In this document: piece by piece, positions 16,969 through 25,403 of the stretch
How the letters are laid out: each line of letters starts with the position of its first letter
How positions within the stretch are numbered: position 1 is the stretch's first letter
Assembly: GCF_001676655.1 (NCBI RefSeq)
Contig: NZ_LZDB01000002.1
Span: 744,001 to 808,000 of the forward strand
Reading direction: 5' to 3'
DNA length: 64,000 bases
From: Perlucidibaca aquatica
Lineage (GTDB): Bacteria; Pseudomonadota; Gammaproteobacteria; Pseudomonadales; Moraxellaceae
The notes under the pieces: generated by a model
Told to the model about the DNA's origin: nothing
The model's database searches: none
What the model saw: only the letters and a program-made list of their open reading frames with translations
Position numbers and translations under genes: made by a program

Positions 16969-17004
16969 TTTTTACTGTCACCCCTACATCACCTGGAGCC
17001 ACCC

Positions 17005-17922
17005 ATGGATAACCTGAGAACGATGATCTATGAGGTCACCGGCCGTATCGCCCGCATCACGCTTAACCGGCCTGCGCGCGGCAACGGTATTACCATGGAC
17101 ATGCCACGCGAGTTGGCAGCTTGCGTGGAACGCGCCAATCTTGACCCGGCAGTTCATGTCATTGCGCTTGCGGGTAATGGCACTGGATTCTGTGGTGGCT
17201 ATGACCTGATCGACAGCGCTGAATCCTTGAACTTCGAACACCAGAGCAAGAGCGACTTGCCGTCAGGATCTCCAGCAGACCCACTAGTGCAAATGCAGAA
17301 CCACATTCCCGGCCAAGTCTGGGACCCCGTCATTGATTACCAAGGCATGAGCCGCAATGTGAAAGGCTTTATGAGCTTGTTTCACAGCGACAAACCCGTA
17401 GTTTGCAAGGTACACGGCTTCTGTGTTGCCGGCGGCACCGACATGGCGCTTTGCTCGGACCTGTTGGTGATCGCCGATGACGCCAAAATTGGTTATCCAC
17501 CGGCGCGCGTCTGGGGCTCGCCAACCACTTCAATCTGGTTTCACCGCATCGGCCTGGAAAAGTCCAAGCGCCTGCTCTTTACTGGCGACTGCTTGTCCGG
17601 CAAGGAAGCGCGCGAATGGGGGTTGGCTATTGAGTCAGCACCGCCGGAACAGCTGGATGAACGCTTTGAAATTTTGCTCGAACGCATTGCTCGCATGCCG
17701 ATCAACCAACTGGTGATGATGAAGCTGCTGCTCAACCAGTCGGTGTCGCAACAAGGTCTGCATACCACCCAGATTCTTGGTACGGTGTTCGATGGCATTA
17801 CACGTCACACGCAGGAGGGCTATGCCTTTCAGCAACGCGCCGCTGAGGCTGGCTTCAAGCAGGCTGTACGCGAGCGCGACGAGCCCTTTGGTGACTTCGG
17901 GATGTCGTCATTCAAGGGATGA
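17005..17922 (+). CDS. Crotonase/enoyl-CoA hydratase family protein
   Basis: The 305-residue protein has the crotonase fold with NRPARGNGIT near residue 20, the oxyanion-hole region GTGFCGGYDL (about residues 66-75) and KVHGFCVAGGTDMALCSDL (about 134-152). It is longer than a standard hydratase (about 260) because of an insert around residues 80-125. In the second oxyanion block the usual catalytic glutamate positions are hard to place: the segment after PARVWGSPTTSIWFHRIG lacks an obvious Glu pair, so it may hydrate, isomerise or hydrolyse another CoA thioester. GGAG precedes the ATG. Confidence 0.88.
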   Translation: MDNLRTMIYEVTGRIARITLNRPARGNGITMDMPRELAACVERANLDPAVHVIALAGNGTGFCGGYDLIDSAESLNFEHQSKSDLPSGSPADPLVQMQNHIPGQVWDPVIDYQGMSRNVKGFMSLFHSDKPVVCKVHGFCVAGGTDMALCSDLLVIADDAKIGYPPARVWGSPTTSIWFHRIGLEKSKRLLFTGDCLSGKEAREWGLAIESAPPEQLDERFEILLERIARMPINQLVMMKLLLNQSVSQQGLHTTQILGTVFDGITRHTQEGYAFQQRAAEAGFKQAVRERDEPFGDFGMSSFKG

Positions 17923-17948
17923 ATTTTTGCCGTAGAACAAAGAAAGTA

Positions 17949-18035
17949 TGGTGCCCGAGACCGGAATCGAACCGGTACGACCGTTAAGTCGAGAGATTTT
18001 AAGTCTCTTGTGTCTACCAGTTTCACCACTCGGGC
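17949..18035 (-). tRNA. tRNA-Leu (UAA)
   Basis: The minus strand gives an 87-base tRNA with a 7-bp acceptor stem (GCCCGAG/CTCGGGC), discriminator A and encoded CCA. The anticodon stem AGAGA/TCTCT encloses CTTAAAA with anticodon TAA, a long variable arm is present, and the T arm reads GGTTCGATTCC. It lies downstream of tRNA-Cys on the same transcript. Confidence 0.97.
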
Positions 18036-18073
18036 AGAGTGATTGCATCAGCGACAATGATGCTTTTTTCATA

Positions 18074-18147
18074 TGGAGGCTGAGGTCGGAATCGAACCGG
18101 CGTACACGGAGTTGCAGTCCGCTGCATGACCACTCTGCCACCCAGCC
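18074..18147 (-). tRNA. tRNA-Cys (GCA)
   Basis: The minus strand gives a 74-base tRNA: acceptor GGCTGGG pairs with CTCAGCC (one G-U), discriminator T and encoded CCA. The anticodon stem-loop CGGACTGCAACTCCG carries anticodon GCA and the T arm is GGTTCGATTCC. In many relatives a tRNA-Gly precedes tRNA-Cys and tRNA-Leu; none is present here between the promoter and tRNA-Cys. Confidence 0.97.
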
Positions 18148-18177
18148 AAAGGTGTGAGCTCTCTTGCGAGAGGCGGC

Positions 18178-18206
18178 ATAATAGCCATGTGATTTGAGGG
18201 CGTCAA
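18178..18206 (-). promoter_or_regulatory. Sigma-70 promoter of the tRNA-Cys/tRNA-Leu operon
   Basis: On the minus strand TTGACG (18206-18201) is followed after exactly 17 bases by TATTAT (18183-18178). The sequence just after the -10 box is GCCGCC, a G+C-rich discriminator of the kind found in stable-RNA promoters under stringent (ppGpp) control. The transcript would begin about 25 bases upstream of tRNA-Cys. Confidence 0.75.
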
Positions 18207-18363
18207 CCAAGCAAATGCTAGCTGCTCAGGAATTAGGCTAAGTTTGTCATGGTCTGTGTAAAGGATCATTTTTTAAGATATGAAATGCCTACACAACGCC
18301 ACTTTTGACTCACACTGCCTTACAGTAGACTGCGATGAATCCTAGCAACCTTGGCCTCCTTTC

Positions 18364-19884
18364 ATGATGTCTGCCGCTCTGCCTGAACTTGACGATGCCT
18401 GGCCTGTTCCGCCCCAGTCAACTCGCCTGCCTTACAGTTTTGCGAAACGCCACGGTTTAGTTCTCCGCATCATCGATGAAGAGAATTGGTGCCTGCTGGC
18501 ACGCCCTGATTGGCGCTTGTCATCGCTCGCGGAAGCGAGGCGCCTATTGGGTCGCCCTGTGTATTGCCGACCAGTCAATGAAACCGAGTTCAATGAAGCG
18601 CTGGCGCAAAGCTATCAGGGTGATGCCGGCGACTCCATGCAAGCGGCCGAAGGCATTGGCGATCACATCGATTTAGAGAAGCTGGCGGATCTGGTGCCAG
18701 AAACTGAAGACCTGATGGATCAAGAAGATGACGCGCCGATTATTCGTCTCATCAATGCGATTCTTCAGGAGGCCGTTCGCGAAAATGCCTCGGATATTCA
18801 TATTGAAACCTTTGAGCGACGCCTGTCTGTTCGCCTGCGGGTCGATGGCGTGTTGCGCGAAGTGCTTCAACCTCGTCGCGAGTTAGCTCCATTATTGGTG
18901 TCGCGTATCAAGGTCATGGCGCGCTTAGACATTGCAGAAAAGCGTGTGCCTCAAGATGGCCGCATTTCCGTTAAGTTAGCTGGCCGCGAAGTCGATGTTC
19001 GTGTGTCCACCATGCCATCCAGTGCCGGCGAACGTGTCGTGCTGCGCTTGCTCGATAAGCAAGCGGGGCGACTAAATTTGTCGAGCCTGGGCTTAAGTAA
19101 CCGCGATCATGTGGTATTGCAGGAACTTATTTCTAAGCCCCACGGCATCATGTTGGTCACCGGCCCCACGGGTTCCGGAAAAACAACGTCCTTGTATGCT
19201 TCATTAACTGAGCTCAATGACTATTCGCGCAACATCCTGACCGTGGAAGACCCCATTGAGTACCAACTCGACGGCATTGGTCAGACTCAGGTCAATACCA
19301 AAGTGGATATGACCTTTGCGCGTGGGCTGCGTGCCATTTTGCGCCAAGATCCTGATGTGGTGATGGTGGGTGAAATTCGTGACCGTGAAACCGCTGATGT
19401 TGCCGTTCAAGCGTCGTTAACGGGCCATTTAGTGCTGTCCACATTGCATACCAACTCAGCCGTTGGTGCGGTTACTCGCTTAGTGGATATGGGCGTAGAA
19501 CCGTTTTTGCTGTCATCTTCGCTGATTGGCGTGGTCGCCCAACGCTTGGTACGCGTGCTCTGTAACCAGTGCCGGGAAGCCCATACCGCAGATCATGCCG
19601 AGTGTGAATTGATGGGTGTTAATCCACAATTGCCGCCGACTATCTACCGCGCCAAGGGTTGCGTCAGCTGCAACCAGCGTGGCTTTAAAGGTCGTACGGG
19701 CATCTATGAAGTGATTTCGGTGAATGATGAAATGCGCCGACAAATTCATGAGCGTTGTGGTGAGCAGGAACTGGAAGCCATTGCGCGACTTCATGGCCCT
19801 AGCATTCGTGCTGATGGAATGAGTAAAGTACTGGCCGGTGTAACGACTTTAGATGAAGTGCTACGAGTCACTCGGGAAGATTAA
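18364..19884 (+). CDS. gspE: Type II secretion ATPase GspE
   Basis: This 506-residue cytoplasmic hexameric ATPase drives pseudopilus assembly for export of folded proteins from periplasm to outside. Visible are the N-terminal GspL-binding domain, Walker A GPTGSGKTTSLYASL (about 263-277), the Asp box LTVEDPIEYQ, Walker B LRAILRQDPDVVMVGEIRD, the His box, and a zinc-binding tetracysteine domain with CNQC and CVSC pairs near residues 400-440. Its TAA overlaps the gspF ATG by one base. It is first in the gspE-M operon; the region upstream is shared with divergent tRNA genes. Confidence 0.97.
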   Translation: MMSAALPELDDAWPVPPQSTRLPYSFAKRHGLVLRIIDEENWCLLARPDWRLSSLAEARRLLGRPVYCRPVNETEFNEALAQSYQGDAGDSMQAAEGIGDHIDLEKLADLVPETEDLMDQEDDAPIIRLINAILQEAVRENASDIHIETFERRLSVRLRVDGVLREVLQPRRELAPLLVSRIKVMARLDIAEKRVPQDGRISVKLAGREVDVRVSTMPSSAGERVVLRLLDKQAGRLNLSSLGLSNRDHVVLQELISKPHGIMLVTGPTGSGKTTSLYASLTELNDYSRNILTVEDPIEYQLDGIGQTQVNTKVDMTFARGLRAILRQDPDVVMVGEIRDRETADVAVQASLTGHLVLSTLHTNSAVGAVTRLVDMGVEPFLLSSSLIGVVAQRLVRVLCNQCREAHTADHAECELMGVNPQLPPTIYRAKGCVSCNQRGFKGRTGIYEVISVNDEMRRQIHERCGEQELEAIARLHGPSIRADGMSKVLAGVTTLDEVLRVTRED

Positions 19885-21107
19885 TGGCTGTTTTTGATTA
19901 TGTCGGTGTGGATGCACAGGGTAAGCGGCAGAAGGGCGTTCTAGAAGGCGAGAGCGCCCGTCATGTGCGACAGCTCTTGCGTGAAAAAGGCTGGGTGCCA
20001 CTGCAAATATCCGCCGCATCCGACAATTCAGAAAGCAATAACCCCGGTTCGGGGTTTAATTTTTTAAAGCCCCGTCTTAGCGCACAAGACCTAGCCATGA
20101 TTACCCGACAGCTGGCGACTTTGGTCCAAGCGGGTCTGACGCTAGACGACGCGCTCAGAGCGGTCGGGCAACAAAGTGAAAAAGTCACCACCAAACGTAT
20201 TCTCACTGCCGTTCGAGCCAGGGTCGTGGAAGGCTATAGTCTTGCGCAAAGTCTGGCTGAGTTTCCCCAAGCCTTTCCGTCGCTGTACCGCGCTACAGTG
20301 GCTGCAGGTGAACGCTCCGGACATTTGGATTTAGTCTTAAATCGTCTCGCGGATTACACCGAGTCTCGTTATGAAACGCGGAAAAAAGTGCAGGGCGCCC
20401 TGATTTATCCAGCCATTCTGACGGTGCTTTCGTTGCTCATTGTGGTGGGTTTGCTGACTTATGTGGTGCCGGACATTGTTAAGGTGTTCGATAATCAAGG
20501 CCAAGCGCTACCGCTGATTACTCAGTTATTGATCGCCGCCAGTGATGGCTTACGCGCACATATCGGCAAGCTCTGCCTGCTGCTGCTGGCTGGCGCATTC
20601 TTGTTTAATCGCCTACTGCAAGGTGAGGCATTTAAAGCCCGCTGGCACGCTTTTCAATTGCGTATTCCTGTCGCTGGACGTCTCATTCGGGATGCTCAGT
20701 CCGCCCGATTTGTTAGCACCCTCGGCATTTTGACGCGTAGCGGCGTGCCCCTAGTCGATGCGCTGCGTATTGCGGCCGACGTGATAGATAACATTCCCAT
20801 GCGCCAGGCAGTGTCTCAGGCTGCAGATCGTGTCACCGAGGGTGGTCGATTAGCACCAGCGCTAGACCAGTCAAAGCTATTTCCCGCCATGATGGTGAAT
20901 ATGATTGCCAGTGGTGAGACCTCCGGCGAACTCGATGACATGTTGCATCGCACCGGGGTCATGCAGGAAAAATCACTGACGGGCAGCATTGCCACCATGG
21001 TGGGTTTATTCGAACCCATGATGTTATTGATGATGGCAGGTGTCGTTTTGGTCATTGTTCTCGCTATCATGCTGCCCATTGTGCAGATGAATAATCTGGT
21101 TAATTAA
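19884..21107 (+). CDS. gspF: Type II secretion inner-membrane platform protein GspF
   Basis: The 407-residue protein has the usual two repeated cytoplasmic GspF domains (about residues 70-190 and 275-395) and three membrane helices near 170-195, 220-245 and 375-400. The conserved LATLVQAGLTLDDAL and LGILTRSGVPLVDALRI blocks mark the two repeats. It connects the GspE ATPase to the pseudopilus. Start overlaps gspE by one base and gspG follows after ten bases. Confidence 0.96.
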   Translation: MAVFDYVGVDAQGKRQKGVLEGESARHVRQLLREKGWVPLQISAASDNSESNNPGSGFNFLKPRLSAQDLAMITRQLATLVQAGLTLDDALRAVGQQSEKVTTKRILTAVRARVVEGYSLAQSLAEFPQAFPSLYRATVAAGERSGHLDLVLNRLADYTESRYETRKKVQGALIYPAILTVLSLLIVVGLLTYVVPDIVKVFDNQGQALPLITQLLIAASDGLRAHIGKLCLLLLAGAFLFNRLLQGEAFKARWHAFQLRIPVAGRLIRDAQSARFVSTLGILTRSGVPLVDALRIAADVIDNIPMRQAVSQAADRVTEGGRLAPALDQSKLFPAMMVNMIASGETSGELDDMLHRTGVMQEKSLTGSIATMVGLFEPMMLLMMAGVVLVIVLAIMLPIVQMNNLVN

Positions 21108-21117
21108 GGAGCAGCTC

Positions 21118-21543
21118 ATGTCGTCATTAAAGCGTCGCGCGCAACGCGGTTTTACCCTTATCGAAATTATGGTGGTGGTTGCCATTATTGGCATTCTCGC
21201 CCTCATCATTGTGCCCAATGTGGTGGGCAAAGATGATCAAGCTCGCGTGACCTCCACCAAAGCCAGTTTGAGCGCGGTGGCCAACGCTTTAGAGCTGTAT
21301 AAGTTGGATAACTACACCTATCCGTCAACCGAATCCGGCTTAGATGCTCTGGTGACGCGTTCACCCGATGCCCGCGTATTCCCCGATGGGGGTTACTTGA
21401 AAAAACTGCCGGTTGATTCATGGGATAACCCCATCCAATACGTTTCGCCCGGCAGCAACGGCAAGCCCTTTGATCTCTATTCCTTAGGTGCAGACAATGC
21501 CGAGGGTGGCGAAGGCTACGCTGCAGATATTTACTTCGAATGA
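21118..21543 (+). CDS. gspG: Type II secretion major pseudopilin GspG
   Basis: The 141-residue precursor has a short basic leader and the prepilin peptidase site RG|FTLIEIMVVVAIIGILA, with Glu at mature position 5. The C-terminal part includes the YPSTESGLDALV stretch and the YLKKLPVDSWDNPIQY loop characteristic of GspG calcium-binding pseudopilins. GspG polymerises into the pseudopilus shaft. AAGGAG precedes the ATG. Confidence 0.97.
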   Translation: MSSLKRRAQRGFTLIEIMVVVAIIGILALIIVPNVVGKDDQARVTSTKASLSAVANALELYKLDNYTYPSTESGLDALVTRSPDARVFPDGGYLKKLPVDSWDNPIQYVSPGSNGKPFDLYSLGADNAEGGEGYAADIYFE

Positions 21544-22151
21544 AGCCATGGCGACTCCGCTCACTAGCATCTCGCGGCTTTACGCTGATCGAGGTGCTGT
21601 TGGTGGTCGTCATTATTGGCGTGCTGATGGGTGTGGCGGTGGTGAGTTTAAACCCCGAAGATCCTGCACGCCGTCTGTTACGCGCTCGTGAGCAGATGCA
21701 AGGCCAATTAGGGCTGGCGCGGGTGATTGCCGAGCGCGATCAAATTGAAGTGGGTGTCAGACTACTGCCTGAATCGTGGCAGTTTTTGCGTTTTCGTACC
21801 TCAGATCGTAGCTGGGAGATCATGAGTGACGAGCCCGCGTTTAAAACCAAACCCTATCCTGGGTTGACGTTTGTTTGGCAGGATGCAGACACCAAGACCG
21901 TTCCTGCCGCAGCTTCATCGAACAAACGTAAAGGCGTATTCCCCGACTTTTTAATGATGTCTAGCGGTGAGGCGACGCCCGGAATTATTCATTTCTATGC
22001 GAGCAATGATGCTCGTGGGCTTGAGGAGTCACTCACGCTCACCGATATAGGCGATGCGGTCGAGACGGAACGCCTAAACGATAGCAACGCAAACCTTAAA
22101 TCAGATGGCCCCGACAGCAACGCGAGTGAGACATCCCTTGCGCCGCGCTAA
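21540..22151 (+). CDS. gspH: Type II secretion minor pseudopilin GspH
   Basis: The 203-residue protein has a prepilin signal SRG|FTLIEVLLVVVIIGVLM and a soluble beta-rich domain with a polar C-terminal tail (from about residue 165) rich in Asn, Asp and Ser. It overlaps gspG by four bases (ATGA). Position in the operon and the leader support GspH. The tail is longer than in typical GspH proteins and shows no recognisable domain. Confidence 0.93.
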   Translation: MKPWRLRSLASRGFTLIEVLLVVVIIGVLMGVAVVSLNPEDPARRLLRAREQMQGQLGLARVIAERDQIEVGVRLLPESWQFLRFRTSDRSWEIMSDEPAFKTKPYPGLTFVWQDADTKTVPAAASSNKRKGVFPDFLMMSSGEATPGIIHFYASNDARGLEESLTLTDIGDAVETERLNDSNANLKSDGPDSNASETSLAPR

Positions 22152-22530
22152 TAGAGGTTTTACGTTGATTGAGGTGCTTGTTGCTCTCGCCATTTTCGGC
22201 GTGGTTGCGCTAACGCTTTTAAACAGCAGCCGTGATCAAACGCGTCAGGCTTCCGCGCTGGAAGATCGTCTGCTGGCACATTGGATTGCCTTAAACACGC
22301 TCACAGACTTACAGGCCAGTAGCGACTACCCCGAAGTAGGCGTCATGGACTCCACGGCCGTGATGGCGGGTAGAGACTGGTTTGTCACTATATCCGTGTC
22401 ATCTACGCCTAGCCCGGCAGTCCGCCATCTCGATATCTCAGTTGCCCCCTACGACCCTATTGCAGGGAAGGCGGGCAATGATCTGGTCACCGAAGTCGGC
22501 TTTCTCCGCCAGCGAGGAGCCGGGCTATGA
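22105..22530 (+). CDS. gspI: Type II secretion minor pseudopilin GspI
   Basis: The 141-residue precursor carries RG|FTLIEVLVALAIFGVVALTLL and a small soluble domain. GspI nucleates the pseudopilus tip with GspJ and GspK. The ATG at 22105 overlaps gspH by 47 bases; an in-frame GTG at 22126 would leave a shorter basic leader and a 26-base overlap and is equally plausible. Its stop overlaps the gspJ ATG by four bases. Confidence 0.93.
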   Translation: MAPTATRVRHPLRRANRGFTLIEVLVALAIFGVVALTLLNSSRDQTRQASALEDRLLAHWIALNTLTDLQASSDYPEVGVMDSTAVMAGRDWFVTISVSSTPSPAVRHLDISVAPYDPIAGKAGNDLVTEVGFLRQRGAGL

Positions 22531-23174
22531 CCGCTTTTTCACCCCGAGCGTCATCACGCGGTTTTACCCTCATCGAGCTTTTAGTCTCGATGGCTATTCT
22601 CGCGATTATTAGCTTAGGCGCGTATAGCTTTCTTTCCAGCACCAGTGCTACAGCCCTCCGTGTCCAAGAGCGCCAGGCCAAACTGCTAGCCTTAGCGCGC
22701 TTACAAGGCGTGATTGCGCAGGATTTATCGCAATGGGTGAATCGACCGATTCGCGATGAGTTGGGCGATGCCTTGCCGCCGTTTGTATTGGAGCCAGATG
22801 GATCGCTGGAGTTCACCCGTCGTGGCTTAAGCAATCCGTTGGATAAGGCGCGCAGTGATTTACTGCGTGTGCGCTATGAAATGCGCGGTAGGCGACTGTG
22901 GCGTCTGACGTGGAATACGCTGGATCGGCTGCCGGGTCAAAAGCCCTTGGCGGCGCCTCTCGGGCCTAAAGACGTGACGCTGCGCTGGCGCGTTCAGGCC
23001 GCTCCGAGTTCGCCCGTCTTGTCGCTATGGCCAGCGACCACGGCAGGTGCTAACGCGTCGAACCGAAATGTGGTCACTGAGGGGGCTCCAGAGGTGGTGG
23101 ACTTGCAACTTCAAGTGGCGCCTTGGGGCGAAATCCGCCGTGTCTTTTTGTTGCCTAGCTATGACGCCCTTTAA
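22527..23174 (+). CDS. gspJ: Type II secretion minor pseudopilin GspJ
   Basis: The 215-residue precursor has the leader SRG|FTLIELLVSMAILAIISLGAY, then the GspJ-type soluble domain with FTRRGLSNPLDKARSDLLRVRYE. It forms the tip complex with GspI and GspK. Its 3' end overlaps the gspK start by 14 bases. Confidence 0.94.
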   Translation: MTAFSPRASSRGFTLIELLVSMAILAIISLGAYSFLSSTSATALRVQERQAKLLALARLQGVIAQDLSQWVNRPIRDELGDALPPFVLEPDGSLEFTRRGLSNPLDKARSDLLRVRYEMRGRRLWRLTWNTLDRLPGQKPLAAPLGPKDVTLRWRVQAAPSSPVLSLWPATTAGANASNRNVVTEGAPEVVDLQLQVAPWGEIRRVFLLPSYDAL

Positions 23175-24195
23175 GTTAACGCCTAAACACGTGCAAGCAC
23201 GAAGCAGCCAGCGTGGCGTGGCCTTAATCACGATGATGCTGATTGCCGCTTTAGCCACGACGCTAGTGCTTGCCATGATTGGTCGGCAGAGTCGCCTGCA
23301 GGCCGAGATTGGGGCTCAGTTTCAACAAGATCAAATTGCTGAATACGACCGTGGCGCAGAGTATTTCGCCATGGCGGCCCTGAAAGCGGATAGCGATGAT
23401 GGCAATAAAACCGATCATCCCAATGAGTATTGGGCTCAACCGTTTCCCGCGTTTCCCGTGCCAGGAGGTGTCATTGCGCCCACGGTGCGTGATGCTCAGG
23501 CACGCTTCAACCTCAACAGCCTGATCAAAAATAATCAGGTTGACCCCGTGAGTTTGCGATTCTTCAAACAACTCCTAGAACAGCTCGCCATTCCCGTAGA
23601 GCTCACCGATAGCCTGGTGGACTGGTTAGACGAAGATAGCTTACCTACGGGCAGCTCTGGCGCCGAAGACGATTTTTACCTCCGACAAAACCCCGCTTAT
23701 CGCTGTGCCAATCGCAGCCTCAGTACCTTCTCCGAGTTGCGCCTTGTGAAAGGCTTTAGCAGTGATTTATTGCGCCAGTTGGCACCTTACGTGACGGTAC
23801 TGCCATCGTCCGCACGCAGCTTAAATGTGAATTTCTTGTCGCCTGGATTATTGGAAGCCATGGTGCCCGGTTTGTCGCCAAACAATGCGCTAGAATTGCT
23901 GCAACGCAGACCCGCAGATGGCTGGGAGTCTGTGGAGCAGTTTTTGGATAACCCTGTTTTTGCTTCGGCTACCCCAGAGGTACGCGCTGGCCTACAGCAG
24001 TTATTAAGTGTTGATTCGCAATATTTCGAGCTGTACACGCGAATTCGTTTTGGCAAGCGGGAACGCTTGCAGTGGTCTTTGTTATCGCGCAAAGATGGGC
24101 AACTAAAAATGATCGCCAGTGAACGCAACCCATTATGGGTGCCAGATAATGAAGCGGCAGCCATGGGTAACACTGAGTCGGATAAGGAAGAATAA
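23161..24195 (+). CDS. gspK: Type II secretion minor pseudopilin GspK
   Basis: Predicted at 344 residues from ATG 23161, the only start giving a proper short basic leader; the longer frame enters gspJ. The cleavage region is QRG|VALITMMLIAALATTLV, lacking Glu5 as is usual for GspK, which caps the pseudopilus tip. The large soluble domain includes DAQARFNLNSL and SLVDWLDEDSLPTGSSGAEDD (metal-binding region) and helix-hairpin-helix-like segments. TAATG overlap couples it to gspL. Confidence 0.95.
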   Translation: MTPFKLTPKHVQARSSQRGVALITMMLIAALATTLVLAMIGRQSRLQAEIGAQFQQDQIAEYDRGAEYFAMAALKADSDDGNKTDHPNEYWAQPFPAFPVPGGVIAPTVRDAQARFNLNSLIKNNQVDPVSLRFFKQLLEQLAIPVELTDSLVDWLDEDSLPTGSSGAEDDFYLRQNPAYRCANRSLSTFSELRLVKGFSSDLLRQLAPYVTVLPSSARSLNVNFLSPGLLEAMVPGLSPNNALELLQRRPADGWESVEQFLDNPVFASATPEVRAGLQQLLSVDSQYFELYTRIRFGKRERLQWSLLSRKDGQLKMIASERNPLWVPDNEAAAMGNTESDKEE

Positions 24196-25403
24196 TGGAC
24201 ACCTTGTTTTTGCGCTTGCCAGCAACGGCATCCGAATCGATACAAACAGTTTGCTTTCGCCAAGGCCATTGGCAGCGACTGGGGGCATGGGCGGTAAATG
24301 CTGACTTAATGCAGCAGTGGGAGTCGCTGCGGGATTTACCCGTGGTGTTAATTACGCCTGTGGGCATGGATACCACGGTCATTGTGCAAGCATCTCCCCG
24401 TCAACGGCGCGAAGCGGGGGCTGCCTTGGTGGCACTCGCTGAAGATTTCGTGGCCGAGGACTATGAACGTCTGCACTGGACACTTGAAAGTATCGATGAC
24501 CAGCAAGTGTTAGCCCGTGGCATTAATAAGCAATGGTTACTGTCTTGGCGTGACCAACTGCGAAGCCATGGCCTCAATGTTTGTGCCGCCATTCCAGAGT
24601 CCGTTCTGTTTGGCCAAGATCATGACACTTGGTTATGGCTGCCTGCCGGTGGAAATTCGGTTTACTGGCGAATGGAGTTAGGGCAGGGGGCTGTGGTTGA
24701 ACAAAACGACATCGCCCTATTGATGGAAGCCCAGCTGCAACGAACGCCATTGTCTGGCTTTGTGCGCCTGCGTTATCCACAAGGCGTCGAGCTGCCAGAG
24801 TTACCGGAGCGTGTACAACCCGCTGCCGCTCCTTGGCAGGATTGGACTGACGTGTTGAAGACGCAAAATAGTCGTTACTGGTTACAACATCCGCAGAACT
24901 GGCTAATGGGTGAGTTGGCGCAGAAAACGTCTTCCCCGAATCAGAAACGCTGGCGATGGGTGGCTGCTTTAGCGGTATTCGCCGTCATTCTGCAGATTGG
25001 GCTTACTCGACTTGAGACGCATCGCATTCAGCAGCAAACCGTCGCTGCCCGTGTGGAGTCAGAGGCTCTATACCGCTCAGCCTTCCCTGAAGATCGCCGA
25101 ATCATCAATCTGGCGCGTCAATTTAATGCCAAAAAAGCGCAGGCGAGTGCCGTAGACCCTACACAGTTGTTGCAACTGTTAGCGCAGACCGCCCCGAATG
25201 CGGGCAGTCAGATTGTTAAGTTGGAATACCAAGATGCAGCGCTTACACGGGTAGATGTCATTGCCCCGGCCTTGTCTGATATCAGTCAATGGTCCGCACA
25301 GCTCACCGCCGCTGGTATCAGCACCCAAGTGGATAATTCCCGCTTCGAAGCCGGCATTGCAAAAGCAAAGTTGCAGTTACGCGTTAGCACGAGAGGCCAA
25401 TAA
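24195..25403 (+). CDS. gspL: Type II secretion protein GspL
   Basis: The 402-residue bitopic protein has an actin-like cytoplasmic domain (about residues 1-245) that recruits GspE, one membrane helix (WVAALAVFAVILQIGL, about 255-270) and a periplasmic ferredoxin-like domain. Sequence is poorly conserved, as is normal for GspL; the call rests on layout, helix placement and position between gspK and gspM. It overlaps both neighbours by one base. Confidence 0.92.
   Translation: MDTLFLRLPATASESIQTVCFRQGHWQRLGAWAVNADLMQQWESLRDLPVVLITPVGMDTTVIVQASPRQRREAGAALVALAEDFVAEDYERLHWTLESIDDQQVLARGINKQWLLSWRDQLRSHGLNVCAAIPESVLFGQDHDTWLWLPAGGNSVYWRMELGQGAVVEQNDIALLMEAQLQRTPLSGFVRLRYPQGVELPELPERVQPAAAPWQDWTDVLKTQNSRYWLQHPQNWLMGELAQKTSSPNQKRWRWVAALAVFAVILQIGLTRLETHRIQQQTVAARVESEALYRSAFPEDRRIINLARQFNAKKAQASAVDPTQLLQLLAQTAPNAGSQIVKLEYQDAALTRVDVIAPALSDISQWSAQLTAAGISTQVDNSRFEAGIAKAKLQLRVSTRGQ

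Noticed and set aside
18148-18177. Possible tRNA-Gly ahead of tRNA-Cys, as in related gene orders
   Set aside because: Only about 30 bases separate the promoter -10 box and tRNA-Cys, too short for a tRNA.
18305-18331. TTGACT...TAGACT as a promoter for gspE
   Set aside because: Spacing is only 15 bases and the -10 match is poor, so it was not listed as a feature.
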